Below are positions 1-5,831 of a stretch of DNA of 5,831 nucleotides, piece after piece. Source of the stretch: an uncultured Lutibacter sp. (GTDB taxonomy: Bacteria; Bacteroidota; Bacteroidia; Flavobacteriales; Flavobacteriaceae). Position 1 is the stretch's first letter; each line of letters opens with the position of its first letter. The notes beneath the pieces are model-generated. The model searched no databases, was not told the origin of the DNA, and saw only the letters and a list, made by a program, of their open reading frames with translations. A program made the position numbers and the translations under genes. The stretch spans positions 1 to 5,831 of the forward strand of contig CAJXUO010000108.1 of NCBI GenBank assembly GCA_913061425.1, given 5' to 3'.

Positions 1-46
1 AGATGTAGAGAGGTCTCGTGGGCTCGGAGATGTGTATAAGAGACAG
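1..46. other. Nextera i7 adapter contamination (left end)
   Basis: This is not genomic DNA. Positions 28..46 are the 19-base Tn5 mosaic end AGATGTGTATAAGAGACAG. Positions 13..27 are the Nextera read-2 adapter stem (GTCTCGTGGGCTCGG). Positions 5..12 (GTAGAGAG) sit where the i7 index lies, preceded by AGAT from the P7 oligo. The index read the other way is CTCTCTAC, which I recall as Nextera index N707. The same sequence occurs inverted at the right end, two bases longer. Biological sequence starts at 47. Confidence 0.98.
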
Positions 47-258
47 GAAATAGATTGTACCACTCCACGGGTTTTTAATTCGCTGTAAGCCATTAAAACG
101 GTGTCTCTAGAGATGTCATATTTACTTCTAATACTGTTAATAGAAGGCAATTTGTCTCCTTTTTTTAAAACCTTGTCAATCAGAGCCTTTTCAATAGATG
201 TTATGATTTGTTTATATTTAGCAACACCTAGGTTACTTTCTATTTTAATTATACCCAT
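47..258 (-). CDS. GntR-family transcriptional regulator, N-terminal fragment
   Basis: This is a DNA-binding regulator reading leftward from ATG at 258..256. Seventy complete residues are present before the adapter cuts it off, so the stop and effector domain are missing. The fragment is a GntR winged helix-turn-helix: residues 14-33 form the first helix (KYKQIITSIEKAL...), 34-43 carry the family hallmark GDKLPSINSI (usual form G..LPS...LA), and 50-61 (SRDTVLMAYSEL) are the recognition helix, followed by the turn KTRGVV. Bacteroidetes proteins with this N-terminus usually continue into a LacI-like periplasmic-binding-protein sensor domain of about 260 residues. That is family knowledge and cannot be seen here. 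It is divergent from the glycosidase operon across 214 bases, the classic position of a local sugar-responsive regulator. The inducer is unknown; GalNAc, galactose or galacto-N-biose are inferred candidates. The start is well supported because the helix begins about 13 residues in, as in relatives, and no other Met precedes the domain. Confidence 0.88.
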
Positions 259-262
259 GTAG

Positions 263-270
263 CAAAGATA
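263..270 (-). promoter_or_regulatory. Bacteroidetes -7 promoter element for the GntR gene
   Basis: Read on the minus strand this is TATCTTTG, a perfect match to the TAnnTTTG -7 element used by the Bacteroidetes primary sigma factor. Only four bases (CTAC) separate it from the ATG at 258..256. Transcription from this element would begin at or within a few bases of the start codon, giving a leaderless or nearly leaderless mRNA. The upstream -33 box (TTG) is not clear; the DNA there is an AT-rich run. Confidence 0.55.
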
Positions 271-280
271 GAAAATATTA

Positions 281-314
281 TTGATAAAAAGACTAGTAGG
301 GAATGGTAGGTTTT
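281..314 (+). promoter_or_regulatory. Weak candidate promoter for the glycosidase operon
   Basis: TTG at 281..283 and TAGGTTTT at 307..314 approximate the TTG-N(17-23)-TAnnTTTG flavobacterial promoter, with 23 bases between them and the final G replaced by T. If used, the mRNA leader would be about 150 bases and would contain both palindromes at 334..345 and 371..390. No better plus-strand TAnnTTTG match was found between 259 and 472, so the true operon promoter is uncertain and could need an activator. Confidence 0.2.
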
Positions 315-333
315 TTGGAAAAATATATTATAT

Positions 334-345
334 ATTGCATGCAAT
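334..345. promoter_or_regulatory. Perfect 12-base palindrome, candidate operator
   Basis: ATTGCATGCAAT is a perfect inverted repeat in the divergent intergenic region. GntR proteins bind as dimers to short palindromes near their own and divergent promoters, so this is a reasonable operator candidate. Nothing in the sequence ties it specifically to the adjacent regulator, and AT-rich flavobacterial DNA produces such words by chance. Confidence 0.3.
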
Positions 346-370
346 TAGAATTGTAATGATTGTGAAAGAT

Positions 371-390
371 CCTGCTTTTATAAAAGGCGG
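371..390. repeat. Imperfect 20-base palindrome in the intergenic region
   Basis: CCTGCTTTTA at 371..380 meets TAAAAGGCGG at 381..390. Eight of ten positions pair across the centre. TGTGA at 361..365 and TCACA at 393..397 extend the symmetry, offset by three bases. It is the most GC-rich patch between the divergent genes. It may be a second operator or fold as a hairpin in the operon leader. It is not a convincing intrinsic terminator because no T-run follows on either strand. Confidence 0.35.
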
Positions 391-472
391 AATCACAAAA
401 TCAATTTTGATTGCTAGAAATAATGGCGAGCTATCAATACTGAAAATTAATAAAACTAAATAAGTTAAGTAA

Positions 473-3400
473 ATGAGATTGTTATATACGTCAATTTTAT
501 GTTTTTGTATTTCTTTAAGTACACTAGCACAAAAAGTAACCAAATTGAATTCAAACCAGTTAAGTGTCACTGTAGATGAAACATTTCCTAGAATTATAAG
601 TTATCAGTGGAACACATCAGGAGCAGTTATGTCTGCTAATGAAAATCAATTAAGTACAGTGCTTATCAATGGTGAAAGTTATTCGCCAAAAGTGATTTCT
701 AGCACAGAAAACAATAAAATACTTTATACGCTTACAATTACCGAATTAGATGTAGAATTGAAACTTCATATCTCGGTTCAAAAAAATATCGTTTCATTAA
801 AATTTGATACAATTACCGAGAACGGTATTTTTAAAGTTCATACTGTTGAAATTCCTAATCATAGTTTGTTAAGCGTAAAAAGCACTGACGATAATGGGCA
901 ATTCTCAGGGTCAAAAATGTTTACTGCTGTCAAAGGGACTGGAGATGTTTTTCAAAAAATAACTAAAAAAACACCAGTAGATAGTATCGCAAAAGGGTAT
1001 TTATATGCAATTGTAAATACAAAGAAACTTGCTGGAGCGATTTGGTCCAATGCTGTTGAAGAAAAGACAGATAATAACCGTTTACAAAAGAAAACAACAA
1101 AAAATAATAGAGTTAAAACGACTAGAGTGTGGAGCGGTTCTTGGATTTATAGAGCAAAAGGGATGACAAAACCAAGTCCTTTACCAGAGCTGAAAATTGT
1201 GATTACCAATGACGTTAATAATGACAATATAGTAGATTGGCAAGATGGAGCAATCGCTTACAGAGATATTCTAAATACACTTGTTGGTTCAGAGAAAATT
1301 CCTAACATGGTGGTGCAAAGAATTCCGATGAATTTTGCGAGTCAGGCTACTAATCCATTTACCAAATCGTTAGAGGAAACCAAACGTGTTTTTTTAAATA
1401 CTGATGGTCTTGGACAATATGTGATTTTGAAAGGATATGGTTCTGAAGGACATGATTCTAAACATCCAGACTATGCAGATATTGGACATAGACAAGGAGG
1501 AGCAGCAGAAATGAATGTGTTGGTGAATGCAGCTAAAAAATACAATGCATCAATTGGTGTGCATATCAACGGTACAGAATCGTATCCAGAAGCACAAGCT
1601 TTTAATGAAACACTGATAAATAAAGAAAAAAAAGGTTGGAACTGGTTAGATCAATCTTATTATATGGATAAAAGATATGATGGCATTTCTGGGAATAGAT
1701 TGAGACGAATAAAATCATTGAAGGACCAAGTGCCTGCTTTAGACTTTTTGTATGTAGATGTTTGGTATGCAAAAGGAAGTTGGGATAGTAGACAATTAGG
1801 AAGAGAAATTCACTCTTTAGGATTGTATTATACGACAGAGTTTCCACAAGATCATGAATATGATGCTATTTGGAATCACTGGGCAGTAGATTATAAATAC
1901 GGAGGAAAAACGATCAAAGGATACAATAGTAAAATTGTTCGTTTTATTAGAAATCACCAAAAAGATACATGGATTGCAAAACACCCATTATTAGGTGGTA
2001 CAGAAATGGTGGATTTTGAAGGTTGGCAAGGAAGAGTTAATTATGATGCTTGTATAGATGTCACATTCGATATTAATCTACCTACTAAATATTTACAGCA
2101 TTTTCCTATTGAAAAATGGGGAGAAAAAAGCATCACTTTTGCTGAGGGTGTAAAAGTGTCTACAGACTCAGGAAAAAGAATTATTACAAGGAATGGTACA
2201 GTAATGCTTAAAGGAAATACATATTTATTGCCTTGGAATCCTAAAACTGAAGAAAAATTGTATCATTGGAATGATAAAGGTGGAAGCTCTTCTTGGGAGT
2301 TGCCAGATTCATGGAAAAATGTTTCTACTATTTATGTATATCAATTAACAGATCTAGGAAAGGTAAACGAGCAAGCAATCTCTGTAGTAGATAATCAAAT
2401 TGAACTTTCAACGAACCCTAAAACACCTTATGTACTCTTTAAAAAGAAACAGCAAAATGAAACCATGGTTTGGGGTGAAGGTTCGTTGGTGAAAAACATG
2501 GGCTTTAATAGTGGAAATTTAAATAATTGGAAGCTAAATGGAACAAACACAGCTGTTAAAAGAAATGATAATGGACAATACGAATTGTCCATAGATAAAG
2601 GAGAAAAGGTTCGTGTAAGTCAAACAATTAAAAGGTTGCCTAAAGGACATTATTATGCATCTGTTTATGTAAATACAGAAAACAGAAAAGCAACTTTAGC
2701 TGTGAAAACAAAAAACACATCAACCTCAAAATATGCAGTCAACTCTTTATGGGAAAACTATATCGCAGCAGATAGTAAACATGGTACAAACATGCAAAGA
2801 ATGTATGTGCGCTTTGATGTAGAGGAACATCATGAAGATGTTGAATTATTTTTAAGTGCTGATAAAGGGACTGGAAAAGTATTGTTTGATAATATTAGAG
2901 TAAAAGCAATTGCTCCAACAAAAAAGGCAGACAGCCTCTATTTTTCAGAAAACTTTGAACAGGTGCCATCAGGGATTTTTCCATTTGTTAAAGGTCCTGC
3001 TGGAGGATCGAATGATCCAAGGATTCATTTAGCAGAATTGCATTCTCCTTACACTCAAAAAGGTTGGAATGGGAAAAAAATTGATGATGTGATTGAGGGA
3101 AAATGGTCTTTGAAATTGCATGAAGATGTAAAAGGATTAGTTGTGCAAACCATTCCGCAAAATGTACGTTTCAAAGCAGGAAAAAAATACACAGTTACGT
3201 TTAAATATCAAACAGAGTCAAGTGATTATTCATTTGCTATAGGAGATACTACTGAAATAGTATCAGAAAGTGTTATTGCAGCCCAGTTAGAAACGCAAAC
3301 ATACTCAGTTACTTTTATTGGCTCTAAATCTGGAAATTCTTGGTTTGGGTTTGTTAAGAATAATAAAAAGGAATCAGATCTTATTATTGATGAGATTGAA

Positions 3401-3856
3401 ATAATTGAACAGAAAACCAACGATTGGACGATTACGGAATCTTCTTCTGAAGAAACTACTGGAGAAGGCGCTCATAATGGACATGCAAAACATGTAATAG
3501 ATCTCAATAGTGAAACATATTGGCACTCGGCTTGGTCTGATTCACAATCAAATTATCCACATTATTTTACTGTTAACTTAAATATTGATCAAACAATCAA
3601 GGGCTTTACCTTTTTAAACAGAGCAGCCAAATATAACGGCAGACCGAAAGACATTATAATTGAAACAAGTACAGATGGTGTAAATTTTGAAAGCCTTGGT
3701 GATTTTATATTGAACGATGGTACGGCAAAACAATTAATAGAATTAACGACTCCAATAACTATTCAGTATTTTAAAGTTACAGTTAAAAGTGGTTATGATG
3801 ATCATTCGGGAGAAGATGTCTTTTTTGCACATTTAGCAGAAGTGGGTCTATATTAA
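473..3856 (+). CDS. Secreted GH101 endo-alpha-N-acetylgalactosaminidase
   Basis: GH101 enzymes release Gal-beta-1,3-GalNAc (core 1) from Ser/Thr with retention of configuration. The start ATG gives a signal peptide: MRLL, a hydrophobic run, then likely cleavage after STLA at residue 19, before Gln. Approximate domains are an N-terminal beta-sandwich (20-270), a catalytic barrel (278-560), a beta-sandwich (560-660), two galactose-binding-like modules (665-815 and 820-980), and a C-terminal F5/8C (CBM32-like) domain (985-1127). Within the barrel are GVHINGTESYPEA (362-374), GWNWLDQSYY (388-397), LDFLYVDVW (423-431), YGGKTIKGYNS (476-486), FIRNHQKD (491-498) and DFEGWQGR (514-521), all typical of GH101. 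Asp429 matches the nucleophile and Glu456 the acid/base (Asp764 and Glu796 of the pneumococcal enzyme, from memory). The loop between them is five residues shorter than in that enzyme. At 1,127 aa it is much shorter than the roughly 1,770 to 1,970 aa Gram-positive enzymes. No type IX secretion tail is present. It is first in the operon, 19 bases before the GH109 gene. No Shine-Dalgarno is seen before the start, as is usual in this phylum. The family call is firm; the natural substrate is inferred. Confidence 0.92.
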   Translation: MRLLYTSILCFCISLSTLAQKVTKLNSNQLSVTVDETFPRIISYQWNTSGAVMSANENQLSTVLINGESYSPKVISSTENNKILYTLTITELDVELKLHISVQKNIVSLKFDTITENGIFKVHTVEIPNHSLLSVKSTDDNGQFSGSKMFTAVKGTGDVFQKITKKTPVDSIAKGYLYAIVNTKKLAGAIWSNAVEEKTDNNRLQKKTTKNNRVKTTRVWSGSWIYRAKGMTKPSPLPELKIVITNDVNNDNIVDWQDGAIAYRDILNTLVGSEKIPNMVVQRIPMNFASQATNPFTKSLEETKRVFLNTDGLGQYVILKGYGSEGHDSKHPDYADIGHRQGGAAEMNVLVNAAKKYNASIGVHINGTESYPEAQAFNETLINKEKKGWNWLDQSYYMDKRYDGISGNRLRRIKSLKDQVPALDFLYVDVWYAKGSWDSRQLGREIHSLGLYYTTEFPQDHEYDAIWNHWAVDYKYGGKTIKGYNSKIVRFIRNHQKDTWIAKHPLLGGTEMVDFEGWQGRVNYDACIDVTFDINLPTKYLQHFPIEKWGEKSITFAEGVKVSTDSGKRIITRNGTVMLKGNTYLLPWNPKTEEKLYHWNDKGGSSSWELPDSWKNVSTIYVYQLTDLGKVNEQAISVVDNQIELSTNPKTPYVLFKKKQQNETMVWGEGSLVKNMGFNSGNLNNWKLNGTNTAVKRNDNGQYELSIDKGEKVRVSQTIKRLPKGHYYASVYVNTENRKATLAVKTKNTSTSKYAVNSLWENYIAADSKHGTNMQRMYVRFDVEEHHEDVELFLSADKGTGKVLFDNIRVKAIAPTKKADSLYFSENFEQVPSGIFPFVKGPAGGSNDPRIHLAELHSPYTQKGWNGKKIDDVIEGKWSLKLHEDVKGLVVQTIPQNVRFKAGKKYTVTFKYQTESSDYSFAIGDTTEIVSESVIAAQLETQTYSVTFIGSKSGNSWFGFVKNNKKESDLIIDEIEIIEQKTNDWTITESSSEETTGEGAHNGHAKHVIDLNSETYWHSAWSDSQSNYPHYFTVNLNIDQTIKGFTFLNRAAKYNGRPKDIIIETSTDGVNFESLGDFILNDGTAKQLIELTTPITIQYFKVTVKSGYDDHSGEDVFFAHLAEVGLY

Positions 3857-3875
3857 TATATATAATTACGAGACT

Positions 3876-5237
3876 ATGAATTCAAGAAGAAATTTTATTA
3901 AAAAAACTGCCATTGTTGGAGCAGGTATTTCAATGATACCAAACTTGGCTTTAGGCGCAGTTTCAAAAGAAAACCAAAAATTAAAACTTGCTTTTATAGG
4001 TGTAGGTTTAAGAGGAACAAATCATTTGAATAATGCATTACTTCGTAAGGATATTGAAGTCACTGCAATATGTGATGTTGACCCTAAACGTATTGATATT
4101 TCTTTAAAAATGATTGCAGACGCAGGGTGTACAAAACCGAAAGTTTTTGGCACCTCTGATTACGATTACAAAAACCTTTTAGATTTAAAAGATGTGGATG
4201 CTGTTATTATATCTACACCTTGGTTGTGGCATACAAAAATGGCTGTAGACTCTATGAAGGCAAGTAAATATACCGGTTTAGAAGTGTCAGCAGCTAATAC
4301 CATAGAAGAATGTTGGGATTTGGTAAACACACATGAAGCTACAGGATCTCATTTGATGATTTTAGAAAACGTAAATTTCCGTAGAGATGTTTTAGCAGTG
4401 TTGAATATGGTTAAGCAAAATATATTTGGAGAATTATTACACTTTACATGTGGTTATCAACATGATCTTAGACATGTAAAGTTTAATGATGGTAAAACAG
4501 CGTATGGTAAAGGGGTAGAATTTGGAGAGAAAGGAATTTCTGAATCCAAATGGCGTACGCAGCACTCATTATTAAGAAATGCAGATGTATATCCAACTCA
4601 TGGGTTAGGTCCTGTAGCTACAATGGTAGATATTAATAGAGGTAATCGTTTCCTTTCATTAACTTCTCATGCTACTAAAGCTATTGGGTTAAATAAGTAT
4701 ATCGTTGATAATGGTGGTAAGGATCATCCAAATGCAAAATTAAAATGGAAACAAGGAGATATTATAACTTCAACTATAGAAACCTCTAATGGAGAGACTA
4801 TTATAGTTACTCATAATGTAAATACTCCTCATCCTTATTCTTTAGGGTTTAAAGTACAGGGTGTTCAGGGACTTGCAGATTTTGATTATCATACACAACG
4901 AATTCATATAGAAGGTATTACTAAGGGGCATGGCTGGGAATCGATGGATGCTTGGTTTGATAAATATGACCATCCCTTATGGAAGAAATATGGTGATGGT
5001 GCTACAGAAGCTGGTCATGGTGGTATTGATTTTTTTGTTTTGCAAGCCTTTGTAGAGTCTGCAAAACAAAATATAGCCCCTCCAATGGATGTTTATGATG
5101 CGGCAGCTTGGAGTGCAGTAACCCCCTTATCAGAATTATCTATTGAAAACAATGGAGAACCTCAAAGTTTTCCAGATTTCACTAGAGGAATGTGGGTGAA
5201 GCGCAAACCATATAATTGGATAAAAAATACATATTAA
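3876..5237 (+). CDS. Tat-exported GH109 alpha-N-acetylgalactosaminidase (NAD-dependent)
   Basis: GH109 enzymes belong to the Gfo/Idh/MocA oxidoreductase fold and use tightly bound NAD for an oxidation-elimination mechanism that removes terminal alpha-GalNAc. The N-terminus SRRNFIKK (3-10) followed by a hydrophobic segment to about residue 28 is a twin-arginine signal, so the protein should be exported folded with its cofactor. The Rossmann motif is GVGLRG (42-47), with Asp67 placed to bind the NAD ribose. Other conserved blocks are STPWLWH (113-119), LENVNFRRD (163-171), GYQHDLR (193-199), GVEFGEK (213-219), YPTHGLGP (239-246), RGNRFLSL (255-262), YSLGFKVQG (321-329) and AGHGGIDFF (379-387). 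Tyr194, Tyr239, His242 and Tyr321 correspond to Tyr179, Tyr225, His228 and Tyr307, which I recall as active-site residues of the Elizabethkingia enzyme. The resemblance runs end to end, which separates it from generic Gfo/Idh/MocA dehydrogenases. The length (453 aa) is normal. It lies 19 bases after GH101 and 23 before the kinase. Other GH109 activities, such as beta-GalNAc cleavage, cannot be excluded. Confidence 0.9.
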   Translation: MNSRRNFIKKTAIVGAGISMIPNLALGAVSKENQKLKLAFIGVGLRGTNHLNNALLRKDIEVTAICDVDPKRIDISLKMIADAGCTKPKVFGTSDYDYKNLLDLKDVDAVIISTPWLWHTKMAVDSMKASKYTGLEVSAANTIEECWDLVNTHEATGSHLMILENVNFRRDVLAVLNMVKQNIFGELLHFTCGYQHDLRHVKFNDGKTAYGKGVEFGEKGISESKWRTQHSLLRNADVYPTHGLGPVATMVDINRGNRFLSLTSHATKAIGLNKYIVDNGGKDHPNAKLKWKQGDIITSTIETSNGETIIVTHNVNTPHPYSLGFKVQGVQGLADFDYHTQRIHIEGITKGHGWESMDAWFDKYDHPLWKKYGDGATEAGHGGIDFFVLQAFVESAKQNIAPPMDVYDAAAWSAVTPLSELSIENNGEPQSFPDFTRGMWVKRKPYNWIKNTY

Positions 5238-5260
5238 AATAAAATATTTAGTATAAATAA

Positions 5261-5783
5261 ATGAGAGAAATTACATCATTAGCACCAGGAAGAACTTGTC
5301 TGTTTGGTGACCATCAAGATTATTTAGGGCTACCAATAATTGCATGTGCAATTAGCAGACATATAAAATTGCATGCAGTTGAGAATAATAAAAATTATTT
5401 TGATATTTCAAAACCAGATATTAATAAGCAAAGAATAATAGCTTTAGATGCTGTTAATGAAGAAACAAATGTTGTAGGCGACCATTTATTATCTGTTTTA
5501 AAAGTGCTTAAAAAATACAGTTGTATTCCAAATATAGGTTATGATGTAACCTTTTCTGGGAACATACCAATTAATGCAGGAACTTCGAGTTCTTCCGCTT
5601 TAATAATCTCTTGGGTAAATTTTTTGATAGAAGCATTTGGATGTAGTGAAAAAATCACTCCAGAATTCATTTCTATTATAGCGTATGAAGCTGAAGTTAT
5701 TGAACAAGGGTCTTCTGGTGGTAAAATGGATCAATACTCTATTGGTTTAGGGAATATTATTTATTTAGAAACAGGTGAAAATG
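5261..5783 (+). CDS. GHMP sugar kinase (galactokinase-like), N-terminal fragment
   Basis: This is a cytoplasmic ATP-dependent sugar kinase, cut off after 174 complete residues by the right adapter; relatives run about 350 to 400 aa. The galactokinase signature is PGRTCLFGDHQDYLG (9-23), so Arg11, Asp17, His18 and Asp20 stand where classical galactokinases have Arg and the GEHTDY sugar-binding residues. The Glu to Asp change is notable. The ATP-binding GHMP motif is IPINAGTSSSSAL (102-114). EQGSSGGKMDQYS (148-160) contains the presumed catalytic base Asp157. The family phosphorylates galactose, GalNAc or GlcNAc at C1. Given the GH101 and GH109 genes just upstream, galactose or GalNAc kinase is the natural inference, but the specificity is open. 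It starts 23 bases after the GH109 stop and is the third operon gene. An open reading frame continues past 5783, but those 16 residues (AVSYTHLRAHETSLHL) include only one genuine base and are adapter-encoded. Confidence 0.88.
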
Positions 5784-5831
5784 CTGTCTCTTATACACAT
5801 CTCCGAGCCCACGAGACCTCTCTACATCTCG
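5784..5831. other. Nextera i7 adapter contamination (right end)
   Basis: This is not genomic DNA. CTGTCTCTTATACACATCT at 5784..5802 is the Tn5 mosaic end, followed by the read-2 adapter stem CCGAGCCCACGAGAC (5803..5817), the i7 index CTCTCTAC (5818..5825) and the first bases of P7 (ATCTCG). It is the exact inverse of the left end. The two ends together look like 46-base terminal inverted repeats, but they are library artefacts and not a transposon. Confidence 0.98.

Noticed and set aside
281..463. 60-residue plus-strand open frame in the divergent intergenic region
   Set aside because: It has no recognisable domain, overlaps both palindromes, and lies where regulatory DNA is expected. Its mixed basic and hydrophobic composition is what AT-rich non-coding DNA gives by chance.
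473..508. Lipobox reading of the GH101 N-terminus (Cys10 or Cys12)
   Set aside because: The residues before the cysteines (SIL, LCF) do not fit a lipobox and the charged n-region and hydrophobic run would be too short. Cleavage after STLA fits a type I signal better.
328..570. 80-residue minus-strand open frame across the intergenic region and the GH101 signal peptide
   Set aside because: It is antisense to a clear signal peptide start and has only a chance hydrophobic character. No family resemblance.
1602..1847. 81-residue minus-strand open frame inside GH101
   Set aside because: It is antisense to the conserved catalytic barrel of GH101, so its openness is a by-product of that coding sequence.
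3226..3420. 64-residue minus-strand open frame inside GH101
   Set aside because: It is antisense to the second galactose-binding-like module; nothing supports expression.
3857..3875. AT-rich gap between GH101 and GH109 as a separate promoter or terminator
   Set aside because: Nineteen bases with no TAnnTTTG element and no GC stem; it fits a simple intra-operon spacer.
5336..5376. Repeated TTGCATG words in the kinase gene resembling the intergenic palindrome
   Set aside because: They fall inside conserved kinase coding sequence, are not perfect copies of the 12-base palindrome, and such words are common in AT-rich coding DNA.
1..5831. 46-base terminal inverted repeats suggesting a composite transposon
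   Set aside because: They are Tn5 mosaic ends plus Nextera stem and index. No transposase or target-site duplication is present.

Overview
The window is a 5,831-base contig whose first 46 and last 48 bases are Illumina Nextera (Tn5) adapter plus an i7 index. The biological sequence is therefore only 47..5783. It is AT-rich, roughly one-third GC by eye. It has no Shine-Dalgarno sequences before its genes, carries a Bacteroidetes-type TAnnTTTG promoter element, and its proteins resemble those of Flavobacteriia. A flavobacterium is the best guess for the source; genus cannot be told from this.

Layout: 47..258 (minus strand) is the first 70 residues of a GntR-family transcriptional regulator, cut off by the left adapter. 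259..472 is a 214-base divergent intergenic region with a strong -7 element for the regulator, two palindromes that could be operators, and at best a weak promoter for the rightward genes. 473..3856 is a secreted GH101 endo-alpha-N-acetylgalactosaminidase (1,127 aa). 3876..5237 is a Tat-exported GH109 NAD-dependent alpha-N-acetylgalactosaminidase (453 aa). 5261..5783 is the N-terminal 174 residues of a galactokinase-like GHMP sugar kinase, cut off by the right adapter. The rightward genes are separated by 19 and 23 bases and almost certainly form one operon.

How the genes fit together: GH101 enzymes release Gal-beta-1,3-GalNAc from Ser/Thr O-glycans. GH109 enzymes remove terminal alpha-GalNAc. 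The cytoplasmic GHMP kinase would phosphorylate an imported sugar, galactose or GalNAc. The divergent GntR protein is a natural candidate for a sugar-responsive switch. The locus therefore reads as part of a catabolic cluster for alpha-GalNAc-containing (mucin-type or similar) glycans. The importer (SusC/SusD or other), any disaccharide phosphorylase or beta-galactosidase, and later catabolic genes are not in the window. The individual families are known. What stands out is their combination in a compact operon, the short GH101 with a changed acid/base loop, and the probably leaderless regulator mRNA.
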